From an uncultured Woeseiaceae bacterium (GTDB taxonomy: Bacteria; Pseudomonadota; Gammaproteobacteria; Steroidobacterales; Woeseiaceae), in contig CAJJBK010000007.1 of assembly GCA_905182415.1 (NCBI GenBank), forward strand, positions 1-64,000: DNA of 64,000 nt. Reading direction: 5' to 3'. The stretch's first letter is position 1. Each line of letters begins with the position of its first letter. The position numbers and the translations under genes are program-made. The notes below the pieces were generated by a model that saw only the letters and a program-made list of their open reading frames with translations, did no database searches and was not told the origin of the DNA. Positions 15,176-24,609 of the stretch are shown piece after piece.

Positions 15176-16651
15176 ATGTATTCATATAAAAGCTTAAATA
15201 TCCGCACTCAACTTTCGGTACTATTATTGGTATTGAGCACAAATATCGTGCTTGCTCAAGACATAAATTTACCGGATATGGGTAGTCCTGCTGACGCGGT
15301 ATTATCTAAAACAGATGAAGCGCAAATTGGTAGATCCATAATGCAGCAAATACGTGCAAGTGGAACTATTATTGATGACCCCCAAATAAATGAGTACATC
15401 AATGAAATTGGATATCGTGTTGCAGCTCATGCAAACGAAAGTGAACGTAAATTTACGTTCTTTGTTATAGATGACTCAAGTATTAATGCATTTGCTTTAC
15501 CTGGGGGTTATATCGGGGTCCACACGGGTTTGATAGAAGCAACACGCAGTGAAGATGAATTAGCTGGTGTGCTTGCTCATGAAGTGGCTCATGTCACACA
15601 AAGACATCTCGCGCGTGCAATAGATGCAAGCCAAAAACAAAGTATTCTAAGTACTGCAATAATGCTAGGCGCGGTAATCGCTGGCGCTGCCGGTGCTGGT
15701 TCTGATGCGATCCAAGGAGCAATAGCTGTAGCTCAAGGTACGCAAGCTCAACAACAGATAAACTTCACTCGTGACAATGAATATGAGGCTGACCGTATAG
15801 GAATTAGAGCCCTTGCAAGTGCTGGCTTTGACCCATCTGGCATGGCCTCATTCTTCGAAGTAATGTCTGGAACAAATACCATCGGATCAATGCGTGTTCC
15901 CGAGTTCCTAAAAACCCATCCAGTAACCAGCAGCAGAATTGCTGAAGCGAGAAATCGTGCTAGATTTTTTGACGCTGCAAATACTGAAGATACGCGTAAT
16001 TACGGAATATCAAAAGCCAGACTGATAGTTTCCGGACAAAAGTCGTCCGAAAATGCAGTCAAATTCTACACCCAAAAAGAATACGGGTATTTATCTGACG
16101 AAGAAAAATACGGTTTAGCATTAGCTTATCAAATGAATGGACAATTAAAAGAAGCACAACAAATATTTGCTGCTCTACTAAATGCCAATAAAGAAGTAAT
16201 CGCTTACCACATTGGGTTAGCGGAGATATTATTTTTACTCGATGATAAAGAAGAAGCTAAAGATATTTATGCAAAAGCAATCAATCTATTTCCTAGAAAT
16301 ATCTCTTTGGTAATTTATTATGCGAATACGCTTTTAAATTTAAATGAAGCAAAATTAGCACATGAGATATTGTTAGACCTTCTTAATAATGTCCCACCTA
16401 CACCTGAGCAAGTCAGACTAATAGCAAAATCTGCGATTGAATCTAATAACCCTGCTGAAGCAAATTATTATATGGCTGAGTATCGCTTTATGATTGGTGA
16501 TTTAGTGGGCGGTGTGACATTTTTAGAGCGTGCGCTTAACATTCCCGATCTACATGAAATCCAAAGAATACGTTTTGAGGCACGCATTGATTTTGTTAGA
16601 GAGTTTATGACTGAGGAGCAGTTACAACAATCTCGTCGCAACCGCTCCTAG
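15176..16651 (+). CDS. bepA: Periplasmic M48 metalloprotease/chaperone with TPR domain (BepA)
   Basis: 491 residues. Signal peptide about 1-27 (ending VLAQ), then the M48 peptidase domain with HEVAH at 135-139 and the third zinc ligand in NEYEAD (Glu203). TPR-like helices fill residues 300-480. BepA (YfgC) in E. coli degrades stalled LptD and helps assemble outer-membrane proteins. Length and domain order match BepA. The preceding bcp gene pairing is also seen in E. coli (bcp-yfgC region). The stop is 14 nt from the convergent aldolase gene. Confidence 0.92.
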   Translation: MYSYKSLNIRTQLSVLLLVLSTNIVLAQDINLPDMGSPADAVLSKTDEAQIGRSIMQQIRASGTIIDDPQINEYINEIGYRVAAHANESERKFTFFVIDDSSINAFALPGGYIGVHTGLIEATRSEDELAGVLAHEVAHVTQRHLARAIDASQKQSILSTAIMLGAVIAGAAGAGSDAIQGAIAVAQGTQAQQQINFTRDNEYEADRIGIRALASAGFDPSGMASFFEVMSGTNTIGSMRVPEFLKTHPVTSSRIAEARNRARFFDAANTEDTRNYGISKARLIVSGQKSSENAVKFYTQKEYGYLSDEEKYGLALAYQMNGQLKEAQQIFAALLNANKEVIAYHIGLAEILFLLDDKEEAKDIYAKAINLFPRNISLVIYYANTLLNLNEAKLAHEILLDLLNNVPPTPEQVRLIAKSAIESNNPAEANYYMAEYRFMIGDLVGGVTFLERALNIPDLHEIQRIRFEARIDFVREFMTEEQLQQSRRNRS

Positions 16652-16665
16652 TTATTTCGCAAATA

Positions 16666-17679
16666 CTAAACTTCCATATCAGTATGATATTGACCCAAAT
16701 GAGCAAGGCTATTTAATTTCGCTCGCTTTAAGAAAGCTTCTTGTCCTGCTGAGAAATTTTCTTCTTTACCTTGCCATGCATTTAAAGGTGCAGCTTGAAG
16801 CGCTCTTCCATATGAGAATGAGAGTTCCCAAGGCAGATTACCTATTTTATTCATTAAATCCAGATGCTCTGTTGCTTCTTCTGAAGTTTGACCTCCCGAT
16901 AAAAAAGCAATTCCTGCAACATTTTCGGGTACATGTTTTTTCAAACACCTCACCGTGGCTTCAGCAACCTCAGAAGGAGTCGCACGATTTTGCGCATCAC
17001 TTCCAGAAATAACCATATTGGGCTTTAGAATAATACCTTCCAAGGCAACACCGTGTTCTTCAAGTTCTTGGAAAACAATATCAAGAGCGGCACTTGTAAC
17101 TTCCTCACATCTTTCAATGCTGTGAGTTCCATCCATGAGCACTTCAGGCTCAACAATAGGCACGATATTATGTTCTTGGCATAATGCAGCGTAACGAGCA
17201 AGTGCATGTGCATTAGCTTTTAAACAATACGCTGAAGGTATTGTGCCACTCACGTTGATTACGGCCCGCCATTTAGCAAATTTAGCGCCAAGAGAAGCGT
17301 ATTCCGCCAATCGATCTCGAAGTCCATCAAGGCCTTCTGTAACTGTTTCATCCTCAAATCCAGCTAATGCTTTTGCTCCTGCATCGACTTTAATTCCTGC
17401 GAGCATGCCCAGATTATTCAAATATGCTGGAAACGGAGTTCCGTCAGTTCTTGATTGTCGAATAGTTTCATCGAACAAGATAACTCCACCTATAAAATCA
17501 GCTGCACCCTCAGTAATAAATAACATTTCACGATATCGCCGCCTAGATTCTTCAGTAGATTCAGTATTGATTGTATCGAATCGTTTTTTTATCGTTGGTG
17601 TACTCTCATCTGCAGCTAAGATACCTTTGCCGCTTGCAACCATTGCATTCGCAGTTGCCTTTAATACTTCTAGGTTCAT
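16666..17679 (-). CDS. Fructose-bisphosphate aldolase, class I
   Basis: 337 residues from the ATG at 17677-17679, with GGAG eight nt upstream; a GTG three codons before overlaps that site. The N-terminal KGILAADEST motif and the Schiff-base lysine in LEGIILKPNM (Lys219) mark the Schiff-base (class I, PF00274) aldolase. WRAVI and FLSGGQTSEEAT close the phosphate sites. It cleaves fructose 1,6-bisphosphate to dihydroxyacetone phosphate and glyceraldehyde 3-phosphate, or the reverse in gluconeogenesis. It needs no metal, unlike class II. Divergent from the SUF regulator. Confidence 0.94.
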   Translation of the reverse strand: MNLEVLKATANAMVASGKGILAADESTPTIKKRFDTINTESTEESRRRYREMLFITEGAADFIGGVILFDETIRQSRTDGTPFPAYLNNLGMLAGIKVDAGAKALAGFEDETVTEGLDGLRDRLAEYASLGAKFAKWRAVINVSGTIPSAYCLKANAHALARYAALCQEHNIVPIVEPEVLMDGTHSIERCEEVTSAALDIVFQELEEHGVALEGIILKPNMVISGSDAQNRATPSEVAEATVRCLKKHVPENVAGIAFLSGGQTSEEATEHLDLMNKIGNLPWELSFSYGRALQAAPLNAWQGKEENFSAGQEAFLKRAKLNSLAHLGQYHTDMEV

Positions 17680-17804
17680 TAAATCCACTCCATATTGTTA
17701 TATTGAATTAGGTTTTTGATTATATATTAAATAGTGCAGCTCGTTTTACAAAAAATTAGTTTGTATCTGCGTGTTTCAAAATTCTTATTTTAACTGGTCT
17801 ATCC

Positions 17805-17837
17805 GTTTAATTAGGACTAAAATAGTCCTAATTAAAC
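17805..17837. promoter_or_regulatory. 33-bp perfect inverted repeat, predicted operator of the SUF regulator
   Basis: Arms GTTTAATTAGGACTA (17805-17819) and TAGTCCTAATTAAAC (17823-17837) are exact reverse complements around AAA. The centre ends 17 nt before the regulator ATG and contains TAAAAT, which could be a -10 box, so binding would block initiation. Rrf2-family regulators bind such dyads and usually autoregulate. The core differs from the E. coli IscR type 2 site. Confidence 0.7.
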
Positions 17838-17854
17838 AAACCAAGAAATATCTT

Positions 17855-18322
17855 ATGATAAAGATCAGTAAATTAACGGATTACGGGACAGTAGTTTTGG
17901 CTGAATTGGCTAGTCATCAGCATGCACTTGCGAGTGCCTCAGAATTGGCAAGCTTAACCGGTATCAACTCACCCACCGTAAGTAAAATATTAAAAATACT
18001 CAATAAAGCCAATCTAATAGATTCCGTTAGAGGGGCAAATGGAGGGTATAAATTACTCCGCAAAGCTAATGAAATATCTGCCGCTGATGTCATTGATGCA
18101 TTTGAAGGTCCGTTGTCTATAACTGATTGCAGCTCATCAAAACAAAATTGCAAGCATGAACCCCAATGCTCAGTGGGGCCGGCTTGGCAAAATATCAATG
18201 CATCAATCAGGACATTATTAGAAGGCATAACAATTCTTGATCTGCAAAATAATAATTACCAGCATACTTCAATAACGAAATTTGCGGGTATGCCAATTAA
18301 CATAGAAACCAAGGTGCAATGA
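17855..18322 (+). CDS. Rrf2-family SUF operon regulator (Fe-S sensing)
   Basis: 155 residues from the ATG at 17855; a longer frame would read through the operator and is not credible. Winged-helix HTH at about 5-65 with [13 protein letters not shown] as recognition region. Three cysteines, Cys92, Cys99 and Cys105 ([14 protein letters not shown]), form the cluster-binding loop of IscR-like regulators. Best fit is the FeS assembly SUF system regulator group (TIGR02944), which heads sufBCDS operons in other Proteobacteria. It likely represses the operon when clusters are plentiful. Its stop overlaps the sufB start (ATGA). Confidence 0.92.
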   Translation: MIKISKLTDYGTVVLAELASHQHALASASELASLTGINSPTVSKILKILNKANLIDSVRGANGGYKLLRKANEISAADVIDAFEGPLSITDCSSSKQNCKHEPQCSVGPAWQNINASIRTLLEGITILDLQNNNYQHTSITKFAGMPINIETKVQ

Positions 18323-19770
18323 TGTCTGCAAATAAAGATGAAATAAACAGTCTCGTAGAAAGTCGCTATAAGCACGGTTTTATCACTGATATTGAATCCG
18401 AATCTCTTCCACCTGGAATAAACGAAGATGTTATCAGGGCTATTTCAGCCAAGAAAAATGAACCAAAATTTATGCTGGACTGGCGCCTGAAATCTTACAA
18501 GCACTGGTTAACACTAAAAGAACCTACCTGGGCTCATGTAGACTATACGCCAATAAATTATCAAGAAATTTCATATTTCTCAGCGCCAAAATCTGATGCT
18601 GATCGCCCAAAAAGCTTAGATGAAGTTGATCCAAAATTACTTGAAACTTATGAAAAATTAGGTATTCCATTGCACGAGCGAGCAAGACTTGCAGGAGTGG
18701 CAGTAGATGCAGTTTTTGATAGTGTGTCTGTGGCCACCACTTTTAAAGATAAACTCTCTGAAGCAGGTGTCATTTTCTGCCCTTTTTCAGAAGCCGTCAT
18801 CAATCACCCAGAATTGATAAAAAAGTATCTAGGAAGTGTAGTGCCTTATAGAGATAACTTTTTTACTGCACTTAATTCGGCCGTATTTAGTGATGGTTCA
18901 TTCGTCTATATACCTAAAGGTGTTAGATGCCCAATGGAGTTATCAACTTATTTTCGTATTAATGCTGCCAATACCGGTCAATTTGAACGCACGCTTATCA
19001 TCGCGGACGAAGGCAGTCATGTAAGCTACCTGGAAGGCTGTACAGCACCAATGCGTGATGAAAATCAACTCCATGCAGCGGTTGTTGAGCTCGTTGCCCT
19101 AAAAGATGCTGAAATCAAATATTCAACTGTACAAAACTGGTACCCGGGTGATGAGAATGGCGTAGGCGGGATATATAACTTTGTAACAAAAAGAGGTGAC
19201 TGTCGTGAGGCTAATTCAAAGATATCATGGACACAGGTTGAAACCGGTTCAGCAATAACTTGGAAGTACCCGAGTTGTATCCTGAGGGGTGATAATTCCG
19301 TCGGTGAATTTTACTCTGTAGCCGTCGCGAATAATCGACAACAAGCCGACACTGGAACAAAAATGATTCACATCGGCAACAACACAAAAAGCACTATAGT
19401 TTCAAAAGGTATTTCCGCCGGTCATGCTCAAAATGCATACAGAGGCTTAGTTAGAGTAATGCCTCAAGCAAATAACGCAAGAAACCATACCCAGTGTGAT
19501 TCTTTACTTATTGGTGGAACTTGCGGTGCTCATACCTTCCCTTACATAGAAGGAAAAAATCCATCTGCAATTATAGAGCATGAGGCCACTACCTCGAAGA
19601 TTTCGGAAGATCAGCTCTTTTATTGCAAACAACGTGGGATTGAAGAAGAAGATGCCGTGAATATGATTGTAAATGGCTTCTGCAAGGATGTTTTCAAAAA
19701 ACTGCCAATGGAATTTGCGGTAGAAGCACAAGCGCTTCTTAACGTTAGTCTTGAAGGCGCGGTAGGTTAA
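18319..19770 (+). CDS. sufB: Fe-S cluster scaffold SufB
   Basis: 483 residues, standard SufB length. The beta-helix core contains [10 protein letters not shown]-like sequence ([19 protein letters not shown]) and the conserved late Cys of the cluster site near LFYCKQRGI. SufB with SufC and SufD forms the scaffold that accepts sulfur from SufS and builds Fe-S clusters, favoured under iron limitation or oxidative stress. Two ATGs (18319, 18322) lie after AAGG; either is possible. It is second in the operon and 24 nt before sufC. Confidence 0.96.
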   Translation: MMSANKDEINSLVESRYKHGFITDIESESLPPGINEDVIRAISAKKNEPKFMLDWRLKSYKHWLTLKEPTWAHVDYTPINYQEISYFSAPKSDADRPKSLDEVDPKLLETYEKLGIPLHERARLAGVAVDAVFDSVSVATTFKDKLSEAGVIFCPFSEAVINHPELIKKYLGSVVPYRDNFFTALNSAVFSDGSFVYIPKGVRCPMELSTYFRINAANTGQFERTLIIADEGSHVSYLEGCTAPMRDENQLHAAVVELVALKDAEIKYSTVQNWYPGDENGVGGIYNFVTKRGDCREANSKISWTQVETGSAITWKYPSCILRGDNSVGEFYSVAVANNRQQADTGTKMIHIGNNTKSTIVSKGISAGHAQNAYRGLVRVMPQANNARNHTQCDSLLIGGTCGAHTFPYIEGKNPSAIIEHEATTSKISEDQLFYCKQRGIEEEDAVNMIVNGFCKDVFKKLPMEFAVEAQALLNVSLEGAVG

Positions 19771-19794
19771 TTAACAATTACAAAGAGTGGGGAA

Positions 19795-20544
19795 ATGTTA
19801 GAAATAAAAAATTTACACGCTAAGGTAGCACAAACTAATATATTAAATGGATTGTCTCTCACCGTAAAAAAAGGTGAAGTTCATGCCATTATGGGGCCCA
19901 ATGGATCTGGTAAAAGCACGCTTGCTAGAATCATAGCCGGTTATGATGGTTATGATGTAACTGAGGGGGAAATCTCATACAACAACAAAAATCTCATGGA
20001 CCTACCTCCAGAAGAACGTTCACGGGAAGGGATATTTCTTGGCTTTCAGTATCCAGTTGAAATTCCTGGATTAAACAACACTCAATTTCTCAAAGCTGCC
20101 TTAAATGCCAAAAGAAAGCATCTCGGTATGGAAGAAATGGATGCGTTTGAATTCCTAAAGATAGCACGTGATGCTATTAAGAAACTTGAAATAGATCCAA
20201 GTTTCTTAAATAGAGGAGTTAATGAGGGATTTTCAGGTGGTGAGAAAAAACGAAATGAAATCCTTCAAATGACTATCTTGGAACCAAGTATTGCAATTCT
20301 AGACGAAACAGATTCTGGTCTTGATATAGATGCACTCAAAGTGGTAGCAAAAGGTGTTAATGAATTTCGCAATCCCGATAATGCGGTTATTCTTGTTACT
20401 CATTACCAGCGTCTCTTAGAATATATCGAACCAGATAAGGTGCACGTTTTATCAGAAGGAAAGATTGTTCGTTCGGGAGATAAGTCTTTGGCGATAGAAT
20501 TAGAAAAAACTGGATATGCTAAAGAAAAGGATAACGAAAAATGA
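19795..20544 (+). CDS. sufC: SUF ATPase SufC
   Basis: 249 residues. ABC-type ATPase with Walker A GPNGSGKS at 34-41, signature FSGGEKKRNE, Walker B AILDETDSGLDID and the H-loop VTHYQR. The SufC-specific KKRNEILQM sequence after the signature is present. It supplies ATP-driven conformational change to the SufBCD scaffold in the cytosol. The start ATG has GTGGGGAA just upstream. Its stop overlaps the sufD start by 4 nt, consistent with stoichiometric translation. Confidence 0.96.
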   Translation: MLEIKNLHAKVAQTNILNGLSLTVKKGEVHAIMGPNGSGKSTLARIIAGYDGYDVTEGEISYNNKNLMDLPPEERSREGIFLGFQYPVEIPGLNNTQFLKAALNAKRKHLGMEEMDAFEFLKIARDAIKKLEIDPSFLNRGVNEGFSGGEKKRNEILQMTILEPSIAILDETDSGLDIDALKVVAKGVNEFRNPDNAVILVTHYQRLLEYIEPDKVHVLSEGKIVRSGDKSLAIELEKTGYAKEKDNEK

Positions 20545-21812
20545 GTGCTCAAATCAACTTTGAGCTATTGTCTTCAGCTGCCAAAAAACTAATTCAAGGT
20601 GAGCTATCTGACACTAGAGTCAATGCACTTTCCAATTTTAAGGTTTCAGAGATGCCTTCTACAAAAAACGAGGAATGGCAATATACTGATATAAGTAATA
20701 TTTATGCATTATGTGAAAAATCATTCCATGAACCATCAAAAGAAATTAAATCTTTAACTAACAAAGAAAATACCATTGCTAATGAAATCGACGCTTATTG
20801 GATAATTATTAAAAATGGCACCATCGATATCATGGAAACAAAAAGATTACAAAAAATCGGGATTCATGTATCTTTGCTCTCAAAAAATCTTGATGACACT
20901 GAAGTACTTATTGATGATTCACTTTGCAGTTTGAACGCTGCATTGATGCATGATGCCATAAAAATTACAGTTTCTAGTGGTGTTGAGAGCGATAAACCTA
21001 TTGGTATACTCTTCGAGAATGATATAAACCTAAATAATTATGTCAGTAATTTTCGATGCATTATTGAAGTAAAAGATAATGCCACCGTGAGTATAATTCA
21101 TGCTCACACAGCAAAAATTCAAGCTCCTCATTTCACAAACTCTGTGGTACAGATGGATATAGGGGAAAATAGTCATATAGAATATTTGAGATTACAAGAT
21201 TTCTCGGTCCATCAGACTTTGATAGAAAAATCAGTTGCTAATCTCGGTATCAATGCAAACCTTAACTACACTAGTGTTGATATAGGTGCTCAATTAATGC
21301 GAGCAGATATAGTTGTTAACTTTAATGAAAAACATGCAAATGCAAATATAAATGGAGTTTATATTGCAGGAAATAATCAACATATTGATAATCATATCCT
21401 AGCAAACCATTTTATTGGCTCATCAAAAAGCAGTCAAAATTTCTACGGTGTAATTGGAGGAAATGGCCGGTGCGTATTTAACGGTAAAGCTCTTATATGT
21501 GAGGCAGCCATTAACTCAAATGCAAATCAATTTAACCATAATCTGTTGATCAGTGAAAATGCTGAAATCAATACCAAGCCCGAACTTGAAATATACACAG
21601 ACGATGTCGCATGCAGTCATGGTACGACCGTTGGTCAACTCGATGAAAACGCTCTATTTTATATGCAATCAAGAGGTATTGATGAAGTTGTAGCTCAGCA
21701 ATTGCTAACAAAAACATTTATTACTAGAATTTTAAATGAGGTAAATATTCCCTCCACAAAAGATTTTATAGAAAATTTAATTACAGATAAATTACGAGTA
21801 TTAACACAATGA
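20541..21812 (+). CDS. sufD: SUF scaffold protein SufD
   Basis: 423 residues. The N-terminal part is typical of SufD (NEEWQYTDISNIYAL) and the C-terminal half shares the SufB beta-helix fold, ending in DVACSHGTTVGQLDENALFY. A conserved His (CSHGTT) helps assemble the cluster at the SufB-SufD interface. It lacks the SufB cysteine set. It overlaps both neighbours by 4 nt (ATGA), in the usual B-C-D-S order. Confidence 0.95.
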   Translation: MSAQINFELLSSAAKKLIQGELSDTRVNALSNFKVSEMPSTKNEEWQYTDISNIYALCEKSFHEPSKEIKSLTNKENTIANEIDAYWIIIKNGTIDIMETKRLQKIGIHVSLLSKNLDDTEVLIDDSLCSLNAALMHDAIKITVSSGVESDKPIGILFENDINLNNYVSNFRCIIEVKDNATVSIIHAHTAKIQAPHFTNSVVQMDIGENSHIEYLRLQDFSVHQTLIEKSVANLGINANLNYTSVDIGAQLMRADIVVNFNEKHANANINGVYIAGNNQHIDNHILANHFIGSSKSSQNFYGVIGGNGRCVFNGKALICEAAINSNANQFNHNLLISENAEINTKPELEIYTDDVACSHGTTVGQLDENALFYMQSRGIDEVVAQQLLTKTFITRILNEVNIPSTKDFIENLITDKLRVLTQ

Positions 21813-23065
21813 ATCTCTCTTTTAATGAGAAAAATCAAATAGCTGATAATAGCCAGCTTGAACTTTTACGAAAAGATTTCCCAACCATCAATCAGGAAAT
21901 TAATAAGTACCCTCTCGTCTATTTGGATAGCGCGGCTTCAAGTCAAATGCCGCAACAAGTCATCGATGAAATCTCTCGTTACCAAAGTCAAGATCACTCA
22001 AATGTTCACCGTGGTATCCATACCTTGAGCCATAGAGCAACGGAGGTTTATGAAACATCTAGACAAAATATTTGTGAGTTCATTAACGCGAAAAATACTA
22101 ATGAGATAATATTTACCAGCGGTACTACAGACTCCATTAATCTTGTGGCAAATAGTTACTGTAAGCCCAAGCTTGATCCAAGCAAAAAAATTCTTATCAG
22201 TCATTTAGAACATCATTCAAATATAGTGCCTTGGCAGCTAATTTGCGAGCAAACTGGAGCCAGTCTTATCGTTGCTCCAATTGACAATAATGGTGAAATA
22301 ATAACCGAGCAATTAATAGATATGATCGATTCAAATGTAGTTTTGGTAGCTATCTCTCATATATCAAATGCGCTTGGCTCTGTGACCTCATTGAATAAAA
22401 TTATAGATGCTGCTCACCAGCATGAAGTTCCCGTATTAGTGGATGGTGCCCAAGCAATTTCACATATGAAAATAGATATCCAAGCTCTTAATGCAGATTT
22501 TTATGCTTTTTCAGGTCATAAAATGTTAGGACCTACTGGTATTGGGATATTATATGGAAAAGAACGCTTATTAGAAGATATGCCTCCATACCAAGGTGGT
22601 GGGGATATGATACTGGAAGTTAAATTCACAGGCACCGTATACAATGATTTGCCTTATAAATTTGAAGCTGGTACACCAAATATATCTGGTGCTGCAGGAC
22701 TTGGCGCTGCAATTGACTATCTGAATCAGGCTGGAATGCATAATATTGAAGCACATGAAAATATATTGCTCAATAAAATGATCGCGGATTTGCAGAAAGT
22801 TGATGGTGTTGAATTAATAGGCAAAGCAGAAAACCAAGTGGCGGTTCAATCGTTTACCATAAAAGATATTCATTCTCATGATATTGGTACAATTTTAGAT
22901 CACCAAGGAATTGCGATTCGTACAGGGCATCATTGCGCCATGCCTGTAATGGAGTTTTTTGGCCTGCCAGGAACAGCACGAGCATCATTATCGATATATA
23001 ATAATGAGGAAGATATCGATCGCTTTATCAAAGGACTTGATAAAGTAATTGAAATTTTTGCATAA
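21809..23065 (+). CDS. sufS: Cysteine desulfurase SufS
   Basis: 418 residues, group II desulfurase. The PLP lysine is in FSGHKMLGPTG (Lys238) and the persulfide cysteine in RTGHHCAMP (Cys376), with the short loop of SufS-type enzymes. NVHRGIHTLS near 65-74 and SHLEHHSNIVPW near 131-142 are family hallmarks. It removes sulfur from L-cysteine and passes it to SufU. The start overlaps sufD (ATGA) and the TAA shares one base with the sufU ATG. Confidence 0.96.
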   Translation: MNLSFNEKNQIADNSQLELLRKDFPTINQEINKYPLVYLDSAASSQMPQQVIDEISRYQSQDHSNVHRGIHTLSHRATEVYETSRQNICEFINAKNTNEIIFTSGTTDSINLVANSYCKPKLDPSKKILISHLEHHSNIVPWQLICEQTGASLIVAPIDNNGEIITEQLIDMIDSNVVLVAISHISNALGSVTSLNKIIDAAHQHEVPVLVDGAQAISHMKIDIQALNADFYAFSGHKMLGPTGIGILYGKERLLEDMPPYQGGGDMILEVKFTGTVYNDLPYKFEAGTPNISGAAGLGAAIDYLNQAGMHNIEAHENILLNKMIADLQKVDGVELIGKAENQVAVQSFTIKDIHSHDIGTILDHQGIAIRTGHHCAMPVMEFFGLPGTARASLSIYNNEEDIDRFIKGLDKVIEIFA

Positions 23066-23547
23066 TGAAAAAAAATAATTCAGAGAATAAATCGCTCAAA
23101 GAACTTTATCGACAGTTGATAATTCATCACGCAAAAAATCCTCTAAATTTCGGTAAGTTATCAAATAACTCTTTACTCTCTGAGGGGATTAACCCATTGT
23201 GCGGTGATAAAATTCGTATTTATCTCAAAATTAATGAAGCAGATACAATTGAGAACCTGACCTTTGAAGGAACGGGTTGTGCTATCTCAATAGCCTCGGC
23301 GTCGTTGATGACCTCAACATTACTAAACATGAAAAAATACCAAGCAAATCAATATGCACTTGATCTAATCTCTAATCTTAATGAGTCCAAATCTCAGGAA
23401 GGTCAACAACCGATGATGGACTCTCAAGAAATTCACGCCCTAGAAGGCGTAAAAGATTTTCCATCAAGAATAAAGTGTGCCACATTGAGTTGGCAAACAT
23501 TTATATCGGCTCTGAATAATAACAAAATAACCACTACGGAAAAATAA
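23065..23547 (+). CDS. sufU: Sulfur-transfer protein SufU
   Basis: 160 residues. The three conserved cysteines with the neighbouring Asp are in NPLCGD (Cys46, Asp48), EGTGCAIS (Cys72) and IKCATLSW (Cys138), the zinc/sulfur-binding set of SufU and IscU. SufU partners SufS as a sulfur acceptor, replacing SufE. The SufU-specific 18-20 residue insert is filled here by a variable stretch (SNLNESKSQEGQQ). The ATG overlaps the sufS stop by one base. sufE and sufA are not in the operon. Confidence 0.92.
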   Translation: MKKNNSENKSLKELYRQLIIHHAKNPLNFGKLSNNSLLSEGINPLCGDKIRIYLKINEADTIENLTFEGTGCAISIASASLMTSTLLNMKKYQANQYALDLISNLNESKSQEGQQPMMDSQEIHALEGVKDFPSRIKCATLSWQTFISALNNNKITTTEK

Positions 23548-23553
23548 ATCACT

Positions 23554-24105
23554 ATGTTTGGACATACTAACGAACCATTTGTTGTAACAAGAGATGTAAA
23601 AGCAGTCATCATACCTGCCGGAGAAGTACTACAGTTAAGAGAAGGAACTTCTGGTTTTATCACGCAGTCTCTTGGTGGTAGCTTCACCATCTATATTGAA
23701 GGTAACTTATTTAGAATTTCAGGATCAGATGCCGATGCTTTGGGTAAGGAAATTGAACCGCCCCCAGAAATCCCAAAGAATGCGACTGATAAAGATATTG
23801 AAGATATTGTTTGGAGCCAACTCAGGACATGTTATGACCCTGAAATACCAATAAATATAGTAGATCTAGGTTTGATATATCGTTGCGATATAACAACTCT
23901 AGAGAATAGCAAAAGAAGTGTCTCTATTGATATGACACTAACAGCAATAGGTTGTGGTATGGGTGAAATCTTAGTTGAAGATGCTAGAGACAAAGTAGCA
24001 ATCATTCCAACAATTGATGATGTTGAGGTTGAATTAGTGTTTGATCCACCTTGGAGTCAAGAAATGATGTCTGACGAAGCAAGACTTCAAACGGGCATGA
24101 TGTAA
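23554..24105 (+). CDS. sufT: Fe-S assembly protein SufT (DUF59/MIP18 family)
   Basis: 183 residues in two parts: an N-terminal domain (MFGHTNEPFVVTRDVKAV) typical of the long SufT form and the DUF59 domain (DPEIPINIVDLGLIY with TAIGCGMGEILVEDA, Cys at about 135). SufT helps mature Fe-S proteins in organisms with SUF systems, and the exact step is not settled. It closes the SUF operon, six nt after sufU. The fusion to the N-terminal domain matches sufT genes in other SUF operons. Confidence 0.9.
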   Translation: MFGHTNEPFVVTRDVKAVIIPAGEVLQLREGTSGFITQSLGGSFTIYIEGNLFRISGSDADALGKEIEPPPEIPKNATDKDIEDIVWSQLRTCYDPEIPINIVDLGLIYRCDITTLENSKRSVSIDMTLTAIGCGMGEILVEDARDKVAIIPTIDDVEVELVFDPPWSQEMMSDEARLQTGMM

Positions 24106-24114
24106 CAACTATAA

Positions 24115-24609
24115 ATGCAATTTTTAACTCTGCTTAGACATGGTGCCGCATCCTATGATTCTAATGAAATATTAGATTTACATCGCCCATTAAGCTCAGT
24201 CGGTGAAATAGAGGCTAAATTAATGGCCAGTCCAATAGCTAAACTGTCATCTAAGCCAGATGCAATAATCACTAGTAACGCCATAAGAACCATGAGCACT
24301 GCTAAAATAATAATAGAAGAAAATATTTGGCAATCCATACCAACAGAAAATCACGCAGAGCTTTATCTGGCTTCATTGGAAATATTAATAAAAAAGATCA
24401 ACGAAGTATCTGAGGCAACAAAGCACTTACTTTTGATTAATCATAATCCCGGATTAAGTGAACTTGCAAATCGTTTGATCCCTTCTTTCGTGGCTTTTAT
24501 GCCAACTTGCTCTTGCCTATCAATCAAGTTCAAAGAAAACGTCACAGGCCTTGATATATATCCTCAGATTGAAAGCTATAAATATGACTGCCCCGATCAA
24601 TTCGTTTAA
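24115..24609 (+). CDS. SixA-like histidine phosphatase
   Basis: 164 residues. The histidine-phosphatase signature LLRHGAA is at 6-12 (Arg8, His9), SNAIRTMSTAKII gives the second Arg, and LLINHNPGLSEL the second catalytic His. This short form matches SixA-type phosphohistidine phosphatases, which in E. coli act on phosphotransferase proteins. Its physiological partner here is unknown. It starts ten nt after sufT, so it may be read from the SUF transcript. Its stop overlaps the convergent sppA stop by 4 nt. Confidence 0.82.
   Translation: MQFLTLLRHGAASYDSNEILDLHRPLSSVGEIEAKLMASPIAKLSSKPDAIITSNAIRTMSTAKIIIEENIWQSIPTENHAELYLASLEILIKKINEVSEATKHLLLINHNPGLSELANRLIPSFVAFMPTCSCLSIKFKENVTGLDIYPQIESYKYDCPDQFV

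Noticed and set aside
17243-17719. 158-codon frame antisense to the aldolase gene
   Set aside because: It lies wholly opposite a highly conserved gene and has no recognisable domain.
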